NCBI GenBank assembly: GCA_012800625.1
Contig: JAAZIY010000224.1
Location: 1 to 5,511, forward strand
Source: Lentisphaerota bacterium
GTDB taxonomy: Bacteria; Verrucomicrobiota; Lentisphaeria; Oligosphaerales; Oligosphaeraceae
Reading direction: 5' to 3'
Length of the DNA: 5,511 nucleotides
Shown here: positions 1 through 5,511 of the stretch, in pieces
Layout: each line of letters begins with the position of its first letter
Numbering within the stretch: position 1 is the first letter of the stretch
Made by a program: the position numbers and the translations under genes
Notes under the pieces: generated by a model
What the model saw: only the letters and a program-made list of their open reading frames with translations
What the model was told of the DNA's origin: nothing
Database searches by the model: none

Positions 1-1
1 C

Positions 2-742
2 CTGTTGGACTTTGTGCAGGGTAAATTTCCTGCCGCCTATGGGAAAATTCGTTTTCCGCAGAGCAGCGGCCTGGGTTTGAAGCCGGTCTCGAAGGAGGGT
101 ACCTGGCGCTTGGTGAAGGCCGCCATTGATTACGCCATCGCCGAGGATCGCGATTCGGTGACCCTGGTGCACAAAGGCAACATCATGAAATTTACCGAGG
201 GCGCCTTCCGCGACTGGGGTTATGAGTGCGCCAGTGTCGAGTATGGCGCGCAGCCTTTTGAGGGCGGCCCTTGGCAGCAGATAAAAAATCCGCGCAACGG
301 CAAGGACATCATTATCAAGGATGTGATCGCCGACGCCTTTTTGCAGCAGATACTCACCCGTCCCGCCGAGTATGGTGTGATTGCCACGCTTAACTTGAAC
401 GGCGACTATATCTCCGACGCGCTGGCTGCCTGTGTTGGCGGCATAGGCATTGCTCCGGGAGGCAACATCAACTACCAGAGCGGCACTGCGGTTTTTGAGG
501 CCACTCATGGCACTGCGCCCAAATATGCCGGCAAGGACATGGTCAACCCCGGCAGCCTCATACTCTCCGCCGAGATGATGTTGCGCTACATTGGCTGGGA
601 TGAGGCCGCCGCGGCTATTGTGCGCGGCATAGAGCGTACCATTGCCGCCAAGCAGGTTACTTACGACTTTGCCCGTCTCATGGATGGAGCCAGCAAGGTA
701 AAGTGCTCCGAGTTCGGGCGCCTGATTGCGGAAAATATGTAG
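2..742 (+). CDS. icd: Isocitrate dehydrogenase, NADP-dependent (5'-truncated by window edge)
   Basis: TCA-cycle enzyme that oxidatively decarboxylates isocitrate to 2-oxoglutarate with NADP+; cytosolic homodimer. The frame is open from base 2 and the first visible codons are internal. Numbering from the TTG at base 5, 245 residues are seen, ending in the same ENM terminus as the 416-residue E. coli enzyme, so about 170 residues are missing, including the phosphorylatable serine loop. Conserved blocks are VHKGNIMKFTEGAF (55-68), NLNGDYISDALAA (130-142) and FEATHGTAPKYAG (164-176). By recalled alignment, K57, D110, D134 and D138 match E. coli K230, D283, D307 and D311 (substrate and metal). H168, K173, Y174, N181, Y220 and R224 match H339, K344, Y345, N352, Y391 and R395 (cofactor), which supports NADP rather than NAD use. 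There is a two-residue insertion just before FEATHG relative to E. coli. An 89-bp gap separates it from the next gene, so it is probably not part of the lipid-transport unit. Confidence 0.96.
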   Translation: MLDFVQGKFPAAYGKIRFPQSSGLGLKPVSKEGTWRLVKAAIDYAIAEDRDSVTLVHKGNIMKFTEGAFRDWGYECASVEYGAQPFEGGPWQQIKNPRNGKDIIIKDVIADAFLQQILTRPAEYGVIATLNLNGDYISDALAACVGGIGIAPGGNINYQSGTAVFEATHGTAPKYAGKDMVNPGSLILSAEMMLRYIGWDEAAAAIVRGIERTIAAKQVTYDFARLMDGASKVKCSEFGRLIAENM

Positions 743-763
743 ACCGCATACAGAAAACAAATG

Positions 764-803
764 GGACACTAAGTCACAGCAAGTTTTTTAAGCTTTTTTT
801 TGC
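764..803 (+). repeat. 10-bp repeat (two units) with AT-rich tail
   Basis: GGACACTAAG (764-773) is followed directly by the degenerate unit TCACAGCAAG (774-783), then by TTTTTTAAGCTTTTTTTTGC (784-803). The first unit is the same decamer found in the other three gaps, in the same orientation. The AT-rich tail resembles the one after the 2794-2831 array: both have CAAG, a T-run and then TTTAAGCTTT leading to TGC. It lies between icd and the unknown gene. The tail is AT-rich but has no GC-rich stem before the T-run, so I do not call it an intrinsic terminator. Its function is unknown. Confidence 0.7.
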
Positions 804-831
804 TCCGGGTCTTGAGGCTGCGGGAATAATC

Positions 832-1536
832 ATGTTTGAGTCTGAAGAACAATTCGAGTACCGGCAGCGTGAGCTGGAGGACAACCTGGAGATGAGCGAC
901 CGCTTTTTCGCGCGCTACTTCAGTCTGTTGGACCGTTTTGCCGACTTGCCGGCCTGCGATGAGCTAATCATGTCCCAGCTTGAGAAGGAGTTTCCCCGGG
1001 ATTTTATCGACAGCCTGGAGCGTTACGACGAGCATCAGCCTCCGGACGAGATTGATGAGCTGGATGAAGCGGGCCTGAAGGAGGCTGACCCCTGGGAAGA
1101 ACAGGAGGGCAAAGAACTGCCCCCGGAGATGCGTATGCTCAGGCAGCTGGAGCTGAGAGGGCGCAAGATAGGCTGGACTTTTTATCAGTGCGTCATGGAC
1201 TGGAGCAATATTCAGATCGTGCTCTTGTCTACCAGCCTGGGCAAGCTGGCTCTGCGCGTGATGTTTTATCTGGGGCGCTCGCTGGGTGGCTTTAATCTGG
1301 GCATGGACAGTCTTGCTTCACACGAGACCGGCTCGGGCATCGTGTTTTTCAAACGTGTCCAGTCTTACTGCAACCAGGGCAATGCCATTATCCTGGAGCT
1401 GAGCAAGCAGGCCCCGGTCGATATGCGGGAGGTCTTGCTCAACCGCATGCAACAGATTGACAATCTGCACAAAGAACTTGAAAACCAGGTCGAGGACTGC
1501 CGCGAGCTGCTGCGCCTGGAGGGAGGAGGCATCTGA
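832..1536 (+). CDS. Unrecognised acidic protein, translationally coupled to mlaE
   Basis: I do not recognise a family for this 234-residue protein. The reading frame is open back to 703, but that part overlaps icd and the repeat. ATG 832 is preferred because GGGA (822-825) sits 6 bases upstream and the sequence turns protein-like there. ATG 892 is an alternative. No signal peptide is evident, so it is probably cytoplasmic or peripheral. Visible parts are a charged helix-like N-terminus (1-36), a strongly acidic stretch (69-99, rich in D, E and P) and an amphipathic or hydrophobic middle (127-160, with Gly). The C-terminus (195-230) looks like a coiled coil, with MREVLLNRMQQIDNLHKELE heptad-like spacing. 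Cysteines are at 42, 120, 180 and 223. Its TGA shares one base with the mlaE ATG (TGATG), which implies coupled translation and a role near the transporter. That role is inference only. Confidence 0.82.
   Translation: MFESEEQFEYRQRELEDNLEMSDRFFARYFSLLDRFADLPACDELIMSQLEKEFPRDFIDSLERYDEHQPPDEIDELDEAGLKEADPWEEQEGKELPPEMRMLRQLELRGRKIGWTFYQCVMDWSNIQIVLLSTSLGKLALRVMFYLGRSLGGFNLGMDSLASHETGSGIVFFKRVQSYCNQGNAIILELSKQAPVDMREVLLNRMQQIDNLHKELENQVEDCRELLRLEGGGI
1522..1529 (+). promoter_or_regulatory. Shine-Dalgarno of mlaE
   Basis: GGAGGAGG lies 6 bases before ATG 1536, inside the last codons of the preceding gene. It is a near-ideal ribosome binding site. It fixes the mlaE start at the TGATG overlap and supports coupled translation of the two genes. 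Confidence 0.8.
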
Positions 1537-2765
1537 TGAGCCGGCGAGCCAGCCAAACCAGGCATGAGCCGGATAAAAATGCCGTTCTTGAAATCAGCGC
1601 CAAGGACAAACAGGGGGCGGAGCTGATTTTTGCGCCCAAAAAAAACTGTTGGCTCGTAGTCGAAAGCGGAGAGCCTAGTGCTGAAAGCCCCATTCGAGCC
1701 AGGGTGGCTTTTCGTGGACAGTGGCTGCAGACCGCGCTCAGACCCGGCCTCGAAAGCCTGGTTTTGCCCGAGGGATTGCAGGAGCTGGAGCTGCACTGCG
1801 CCGAGTCCTTGCAATGGGATAGCTCGCTGCTGATTTATCTGCGACGCCTGGAACAGCTTTGCCAGCAGCGGGAGCTGCTCTGCCACAGAGCGGCGCTGCC
1901 CCCCGGCGTCTTGAAGCTGCTAGACATCAGCCGTGCCGGCGCCGTCGCCAAAGCGCAGCTTGGGAGACGCGCGCATTTTTTTCAGCGTGCCGGACAGCGC
2001 GTGCGCCGGTTTTGGCAAGGCAGCCTGGAGATCCTCTCCTTTGTCGGCGAGCTGAGCCTGAGCCTTTTTCGGCTCTTTCTGGGGCGTCCCGGGTTTAGGG
2101 GGCTGGAGCTGCTGCGCCAGTTTGCCCAGGCTGGCCCGGCGGCCCTGGCGATCATCTCCCTGATTGGTTTTCTGATGGGTGTGATTTTGGCCTTTATTGG
2201 CGCCATCCCTCTGCAGTGGTTCGGGGTTGAGTCTTATATCGCCAGCTTGATCGGCATAGGTATTTTGCGCCTTTTGGCGCCGGTGATGGTCGGTGTGGTC
2301 ATGGCCGGGCGCACTGGCGCGGCTTTCGCGGCGGAACTGGGCAGCATGCAGATCAACGAGGAGATCGACGCCTATCGCACCCTGGGCATAGACCCGGTGC
2401 GCTTTCTGGTGCTGCCGCGCTTTCTGGCTCTCACCCTTATGCTGCCCTTTCTTTGTCTCTTTGCCGATCTGCTCGGCTTGCTGGGCGGCATGGTGGTGGC
2501 AGTGGGCTATTTCAATATCACCTGGCTGGACTACTACGACACCCTCATCCGAACCACGCGGCTGGCCGATCTGTGGGTGGGGCTTTTCACCAGCCTGGTT
2601 TTCGGAGCGCTGGTCTCGCTCTGCGGCTGCTTCCAAGGCATCAACTGCGGACGGAAAGCCGAATCGGTGGGCAAGGCCGCCACTGACGCAGTGGTTTACA
2701 GCATCGTCTGCATCGTGCTGGCCACCGCAGTCATCACCTACACCAGCGTTATCCTGGGAATCTAA
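1536..2765 (+). CDS. mlaE: MlaE-family lipid ABC transporter permease with N-terminal STAS-like domain
   Basis: Inner-membrane permease of an MCE-type phospholipid transporter, 409 residues against about 260 for E. coli MlaE. Residues 1-135 are soluble. The part ending in WDSSLLIYLRRLEQ (94-107) and ALPPGVLKLLDIS (120-132) resembles the STAS-like extension of long MlaE permeases and could replace a separate MlaB. Residues 136-190 form a basic, partly hydrophobic linker, probably with the interfacial helix. The permease domain (190-409) has hydrophobic segments near 201-224, 232-256, 289-325, 345-366 and 384-406. Its family hallmark is AGRTGAAFAAELGSM (257-271) followed by NEEIDAYRTLGIDP (274-287). 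The start is set by the TGATG overlap with the upstream gene and the strong SD. The ATPase gene follows after 96 bp that contain a repeat. Substrate direction, import or export, cannot be told from the sequence. Confidence 0.94.
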   Translation: MSRRASQTRHEPDKNAVLEISAKDKQGAELIFAPKKNCWLVVESGEPSAESPIRARVAFRGQWLQTALRPGLESLVLPEGLQELELHCAESLQWDSSLLIYLRRLEQLCQQRELLCHRAALPPGVLKLLDISRAGAVAKAQLGRRAHFFQRAGQRVRRFWQGSLEILSFVGELSLSLFRLFLGRPGFRGLELLRQFAQAGPAALAIISLIGFLMGVILAFIGAIPLQWFGVESYIASLIGIGILRLLAPVMVGVVMAGRTGAAFAAELGSMQINEEIDAYRTLGIDPVRFLVLPRFLALTLMLPFLCLFADLLGLLGGMVVAVGYFNITWLDYYDTLIRTTRLADLWVGLFTSLVFGALVSLCGCFQGINCGRKAESVGKAATDAVVYSIVCIVLATAVITYTSVILGI

Positions 2766-2793
2766 ATCGCTGTAAGCTTAAGTGCTCGGCTTT

Positions 2794-2858
2794 GGACACG
2801 AAGACACACTAAGGGACACTAAGACAACAAGATTTTAAGGCTTTGGTTTAAGCTTTGC
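2794..2858 (+). repeat. 10-bp repeat array (four units) with AT-rich tail
   Basis: The units run head to tail: GGACACGAAG (2794-2803), ACACACTAAG (2804-2813), GGACACTAAG (2814-2823) and a shortened ACAACAAG (2824-2831). An AT-rich tail follows and ends in TTTAAGCTTTGC (2847-2858), which echoes the tail at 784-803. The array fills most of the gap between mlaE and mlaF and stops three bases before the mlaF ATG. The TAA at 2820-2822, inside the third unit, is in frame with mlaF and closes that frame upstream. No hairpin is obvious. Its role is unknown: transcript spacer, protein-binding array or inert mobile repeat. Confidence 0.75.
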
Positions 2859-2861
2859 CAT

Positions 2862-3644
2862 ATGGAAGCATCTTCTCACAACCATGACGAGTATCTGCTT
2901 GAGGTGCGCGGCCTGAGCATGCGCTATGGTCAGCGCCTTATCCAGGAAAATCTGAATTTTCATATTTTCCCCGGCGAGGTATTTATCATCATGGGTGGCA
3001 GCGGCTGCGGCAAAAGCACGCTATTGTATCATCTTATCGGCTTGCTGCGCCCCTACACCGGCGAGATACTGCTGGACGGGCAGAACCTCTGGGAACAGGA
3101 CAGCGAGCAGCGTGCCAGGCTTATGCGGCAGCTTGGCTTTCTTTATCAGAAGGCCGGCCTGTGGAGTTCGATGACCCTGGCCGAAAACATCGCCTTGCCG
3201 CTGCGCGAATACAGCAATTACTCTGAAAGCGAGCTGCGCGAGCTTTGCGAATTCAAGCTGTCCCTGGTAGGCCTGGCGGGCTTCGGGCACTATTACCCCG
3301 CTGAGCTTAGCGGCGGCATGCAAAAAAGAGCGGGACTGGCAAGGGCAATAGCGCTGGACCCGAAAATCCTGTTTTTTGACGAGCCTAGCGCCGGGCTGGA
3401 CCCGGCCAGCGCGGCCAGACTTGACGACCTGATCCTCGAACTGCGCGACAGCTTGAAGGCTACCATCGTCGTGGTCACACATGAATTGGCCAGTATCTAC
3501 GAAATTGCCGACCGCGCTATCTTCCTTGATGCGGAAAGCAAGACCATCAGCGCCAGCGGCAACCCCAAAGAGCTGCGCAAAACCTGCACAGACCCGCGTG
3601 TAAGGGAGTTTCTTACCAGAGCCGGAAAACTCGAGGGTTTCTGA
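2862..3644 (+). CDS. mlaF: MlaF-family lipid ABC transporter ATP-binding protein
   Basis: Cytoplasmic ATPase that powers the MlaE permease; 260 residues, a normal length. All nucleotide-binding motifs are intact: Walker A GGSGCGKST (45-53, Lys51), Q-loop Gln96 in LYQKAGLWSSMT, signature LSGGMQKRAGLARAI (149-163), Walker B ILFFDEP (169-175, catalytic Glu174), D-loop SAGLDP (176-181) and switch His207 in VVTHE. The GGMQKRAGLARAIA form of the signature and the short C-terminal tail after 240 (DPRVREFL) are typical of the MlaF branch rather than of drug or amino-acid transporters. ATG 2862 is the first start after an in-frame TAA at 2820-2822 and leaves a full first strand (YLLEVRGLSM). No Shine-Dalgarno sequence is visible in the 20 bases before it, which is odd for an otherwise compact gene cluster. 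It is paired with the permease upstream and the MCE protein downstream. Confidence 0.96.
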   Translation: MEASSHNHDEYLLEVRGLSMRYGQRLIQENLNFHIFPGEVFIIMGGSGCGKSTLLYHLIGLLRPYTGEILLDGQNLWEQDSEQRARLMRQLGFLYQKAGLWSSMTLAENIALPLREYSNYSESELRELCEFKLSLVGLAGFGHYYPAELSGGMQKRAGLARAIALDPKILFFDEPSAGLDPASAARLDDLILELRDSLKATIVVVTHELASIYEIADRAIFLDAESKTISASGNPKELRKTCTDPRVREFLTRAGKLEGF

Positions 3645-3667
3645 GCACACACCGGCAAAAGCCAATT

Positions 3668-3687
3668 GGACACTAAGACACACAAAA
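3668..3687 (+). repeat. 10-bp repeat (two units) before mlaD
   Basis: GGACACTAAG (3668-3677) is followed by a degenerate ACACACAAAA (3678-3687), ending one base before the mlaD ATG. It has the same orientation and decamer as the other gaps but lacks the AT-rich tail. The TAA at 3674-3676 is in frame with mlaD and limits the start to 3689. The repeat occupies the place where a ribosome binding site would be expected. Confidence 0.68.
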
Positions 3688-3688
3688 C

Positions 3689-4882
3689 ATGGGTGTAAAA
3701 ACTAAAACCACAGTGATCGGCGTCTTCGTGGTCGCCGCTTGCGCACTGGCCATTATCCTGACTATACTGCTGGGCGGACGCAATTTTTTTGCCGCCCAGC
3801 TGGAGTACAAGTTGTATTTTGACAAGTCGGTGAAGGGCCTCAGCGTAGGTTCACCGGTGATGTTTCGCGGCGTGCGTGTAGGACAGGTGGCTTCCATTGC
3901 GCTGTCCTACCGCGAGAGCGACGACATGCCTGAAGGCGATGCCTGGCTCATCGAGGTGGTTGCGCATTTGCAGCCGGCGGCCTTCGGCATGAAGCAGCGC
4001 TGGCAGGACTGCCTGCCGGAGGGGATACACACGCACTTGTTTGAGGATGACAAGCTGCAAGATGTGAGAAGCGTCATTCAGCACCTGGTTGAAAAGGAGA
4101 GCCTGCGCGCGCAGCTGCAGTCATTGAGCCTGCTTACCGGACAACTGTTTGTGGAACTCAATTTTTTCCCCGGCTCGGACTGGTCCGCACAGCAGCAAAA
4201 AGACCTGCAGCAAGGTATCTTGCCGGTGGAGATATCCGGCATGGATCGCCTGCTGCAGAGCCTTAGCCGCAAGGATTACAGCAATCATCTTGACAGCCTT
4301 ACCCTGGCTTTGCAAGACTTGTCTATCTTTATAAACGAGGGCAAGCTTAAGTTGCTGCTTGATGATCTCAGCGCGGCGGCGCGCAACGCCAATCAGATGC
4401 TGGCTTACGGAGCCGACAATATAGCGCCGCTGATGCAGCAGGCCAGCTCGGTCTTCCTGTTGCTCGATGTGCTGCTTAACAAGATGAAAAACGAGCTAGG
4501 CCCGCTGCTCGACAATGCCGGAGACAACTTTGACTCCGCATTCAAGCAGCTGCTGCAGGTCAGCGACGACGTCGGTGCCCTGGCTCAGTCGGCCAAGGCA
4601 TTCATTGCGCGTCTGGAGCGCATGAGCGGCGATTATGAACCCGACTTGCGTGAGATAATGAGCAACCTAAAGGCCGGCTCGCAGTCGTTGAACGCCTTGA
4701 TGCCCGAACTCGAAGGCCTGCTTGCCGGGCTTAAATCGAGCAGCTCGCCACAGTCGGAGTTGTACGGCAATGCCAACGAGGTCTTGCTGGAGCTGCAAAA
4801 TGCCGCCTCGGCCATGCGCGGACTGGCGGAGTTTTTGCGCCGCCAGCCGGAGGCTCTGCTGCGCGGCAAGGGGGAGAAATGA
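3689..4882 (+). CDS. mlaD: MlaD/PqiB-type MCE-domain protein with long helical C-terminus
   Basis: Periplasmic lipid-binding component anchored in the inner membrane, expected to oligomerise on the MlaE-MlaF core. There is a single transmembrane anchor at about 9-29 and an MCE domain starting near 39. The MCE hallmark is FDKSVKGLSVGSPVMFRGVRVGQV (44-67, key residues G50, G54, R60, G61, G65). The family's LRAQLQSLSLLTGQLFVELNFFP-type segment follows at 139-161. At 397 residues it is about twice E. coli MlaD (183). Residues 180-395 are mostly helix-forming and leucine/alanine-rich, as expected for a tube or needle extending from the MCE ring. It ends in EFLRRQPEALLRGK (381-394), a closing motif I associate with MCE proteins partnered by PqiC-type lipoproteins. 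The start is bounded by an in-frame TAA at 3674-3676, and no clear SD is seen. The stop overlaps the next gene by 4 bases (ATGA). Confidence 0.94.
   Translation: MGVKTKTTVIGVFVVAACALAIILTILLGGRNFFAAQLEYKLYFDKSVKGLSVGSPVMFRGVRVGQVASIALSYRESDDMPEGDAWLIEVVAHLQPAAFGMKQRWQDCLPEGIHTHLFEDDKLQDVRSVIQHLVEKESLRAQLQSLSLLTGQLFVELNFFPGSDWSAQQQKDLQQGILPVEISGMDRLLQSLSRKDYSNHLDSLTLALQDLSIFINEGKLKLLLDDLSAAARNANQMLAYGADNIAPLMQQASSVFLLLDVLLNKMKNELGPLLDNAGDNFDSAFKQLLQVSDDVGALAQSAKAFIARLERMSGDYEPDLREIMSNLKAGSQSLNALMPELEGLLAGLKSSSSPQSELYGNANEVLLELQNAASAMRGLAEFLRRQPEALLRGKGEK
4869..4876 (+). promoter_or_regulatory. Purine-rich ribosome binding site of the lipoprotein gene
   Basis: AGGGGGAG lies just before ATG 4879, within the last codons of mlaD. 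AGGGGG leaves a 4-base spacer to the ATG, which is short but usable. Together with the ATGA overlap it supports translational coupling of mlaD and the lipoprotein. Confidence 0.6.
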
Positions 4883-5436
4883 AGAAATATCGCTTTGTCT
4901 TGCTACTGCTGGTCGCATTGCTTTGCCAGTCTTGTCTGCGCACTAGCGTTCGAACCCGCTATTTTGTCTTGTCGCAGCAGGCCGTGGCTGTCCAGGAACT
5001 GCCTGCACCGGTCAATTTGCGCCGTCTCAGCATGCCCAGGTATCTGAAACGCTGGGAACTGTTGCTTTTAGACGTTGACGGCGAGCTGCATATTAACGAT
5101 TCCGCTCTCTGGGGCGAAACGCTCAATGAGGGTCTGCGCCGCAGTCTGCGCCATAGCCTGGGCAGTGATATGTGGCCTCAGCCAGAAGAGGCGCAGAACG
5201 CCTGGCAGCTTGACCTCGACTTGCGCAGCTTTGCCGGTTATCTCAGCGGCGAATTTCGAGTGCAAGCCGACTGCCGCCTCGAACGCGGCACTGCTGAAAA
5301 ACGCTTTAATTTGGAATTCAGCCTGCCCTTCAAAAGCGACAGACCCGATAGCTTGGTGAAGGCTCATGAAGCGGCACTGCGGCAAATCGCCGCACTGGTC
5401 GCCGCGGAGCTGAGGCTGTTCTGCCCCGGAGAGTAA
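4879..5436 (+). CDS. ABC-type transport auxiliary lipoprotein (PqiC-like, ABC_trans_aux family)
   Basis: Probable outer-membrane lipoprotein partner of the MCE protein, 185 residues. The N-terminus is a lipoprotein-type signal: KK and R in the first five residues, a hydrophobic core (6-15), then CQSC with Cys19 as the likely lipidated residue. The lipobox is weak because position -3 is Cys rather than Leu. The mature part follows the ABC_trans_aux pattern: RYFVLS (27-32), then LRRLSMPRYLKRWELLL (48-64), the conserved W79-E-x-L in ALWGETLNEGLRRSLRHSLG (76-95), then strands WQLDLDLRSFAG (109-120) and GEFRVQADCRLE (124-135), and a C-terminal helix (157-180). In PqiABC-type systems this protein caps the periplasmic needle at the outer membrane. 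The 4-base overlap with mlaD supports a fixed partnership. No MlaC-like carrier gene is seen nearby. Cys132 and Cys182 are further cysteines. Confidence 0.88.
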   Translation: MKKYRFVLLLLVALLCQSCLRTSVRTRYFVLSQQAVAVQELPAPVNLRRLSMPRYLKRWELLLLDVDGELHINDSALWGETLNEGLRRSLRHSLGSDMWPQPEEAQNAWQLDLDLRSFAGYLSGEFRVQADCRLERGTAEKRFNLEFSLPFKSDRPDSLVKAHEAALRQIAALVAAELRLFCPGE

Positions 5437-5446
5437 ACGGGGGGGA

Positions 5447-5511
5447 GGACACTAAGACACACGAAGGGAGAGGACACGAAGGGGCACGAAGGGACACGAA
5501 GGCACACTAAG
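5447..5511 (+). repeat. 10-bp tandem repeat array, running off the window end
   Basis: This is the longest array: GGACACTAAG (5447-5456), ACACACGAAG (5457-5466), a 5-base half unit GGAGA (5467-5471), then GGACACGAAG (5472-5481), GGGCACGAAG (5482-5491), GGACACGAAG (5492-5501) and GCACACTAAG (5502-5511). The consensus is GGACAC[T/G]AAG with exact 10-base phasing apart from the half unit. It begins 11 bases after the lipoprotein stop codon and probably continues beyond the window. There is no palindrome within the unit and there are no unique spacers, so it is not a CRISPR array. Confidence 0.85.

Noticed and set aside
726..754. Possible sigma-70 promoter after icd (TTGCGG ... TACAGA)
   Set aside because: The -35 and -10 matches are poor and lie in and just after the icd stop. 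This is no better than chance.
784..803. T-rich stretch after icd as an intrinsic terminator
   Set aside because: There is no GC-rich stem-loop before the T-run. The AAGCTT palindrome is too short, and the sequence is better explained as the tail of the repeat element.
703..831. Upstream extension of the unknown gene to ATG 703
   Set aside because: It overlaps the conserved icd C-terminus and would translate the repeat and its T-run. ATG 832 has a better upstream GGGA and starts the protein-like composition.
1920..2636. Long antisense open frame (238 codons) opposite mlaE
   Set aside because: It is a shadow of a GC-rich coding frame. The translation is low-complexity, rich in Gln/His/Lys, with no motif, and it lies opposite a clearly conserved permease.
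3021..3683. Long antisense open frame (220 codons) opposite mlaF
   Set aside because: It mirrors the conserved ATPase motifs on the other strand, has no recognisable domain, and its start lies in the repeat-bearing gap.
5424..5442. CCCCG/CGGGG hairpin over the lipoprotein stop codon as a terminator
   Set aside because: The stem is only 5 bp with a 9-base loop and no U-run follows. It is too weak to call an intrinsic terminator.
5447..5511. CRISPR array
   Set aside because: The units are 10 bp and contiguous, with no unique spacers and no cas genes nearby.

Overview
The window looks like chromosomal DNA of a moderately GC-rich diderm (Gram-negative-type) bacterium. All six genes lie on the + strand. 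The outer-membrane inference rests on a complete Mla/Pqi-type lipid transport module: an inner-membrane permease, its ATPase, a membrane-anchored MCE protein and a probable outer-membrane lipoprotein. The phylum cannot be fixed from the sequence. Proteobacteria or a PVC-type phylum (for example Lentisphaerae or Verrucomicrobia) would both fit, and I have only a loose recollection of similar intergenic 'GGACACGAAG' arrays in environmental bacteria of that kind.

Layout. Bases 2-742 hold the C-terminal ~60% of an NADP-dependent isocitrate dehydrogenase (icd), cut by the window start. After an 89-bp gap comes an unrecognised acidic 234-residue protein (832-1536). Its stop codon overlaps the start of an MlaE-type permease with an N-terminal STAS-like domain (1536-2765). 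A 96-bp gap leads to the MlaF-type ATPase (2862-3644), a 44-bp gap to a long MlaD/MCE protein (3689-4882), and a 4-bp ATGA overlap to an ABC-transport auxiliary (PqiC-like) lipoprotein (4879-5436). The window ends inside a repeat array. No gene-free stretch exceeds 300 bases.

How the genes work together. The ATPase and permease would form the inner-membrane ABC core. The STAS-like domain fused to the permease can stand in for a separate MlaB. The MCE protein, with a long, probably helical C-terminal half, would form the periplasmic conduit. The lipoprotein would be its outer-membrane-side partner, and no MlaC-like carrier is seen. The unknown protein is translationally coupled to the permease and is the best candidate for an undescribed accessory of this system.

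The most unusual structure is a degenerate 10-bp direct repeat (consensus GGACAC[T/G]AAG). It is in the same orientation in all four non-coding gaps and is missing only where genes overlap. Two copies share a further AT-rich tail. Two of the genes placed just after a repeat lack a recognisable Shine-Dalgarno sequence, and the TAA inside the repeat closes their reading frame upstream of the ATG.
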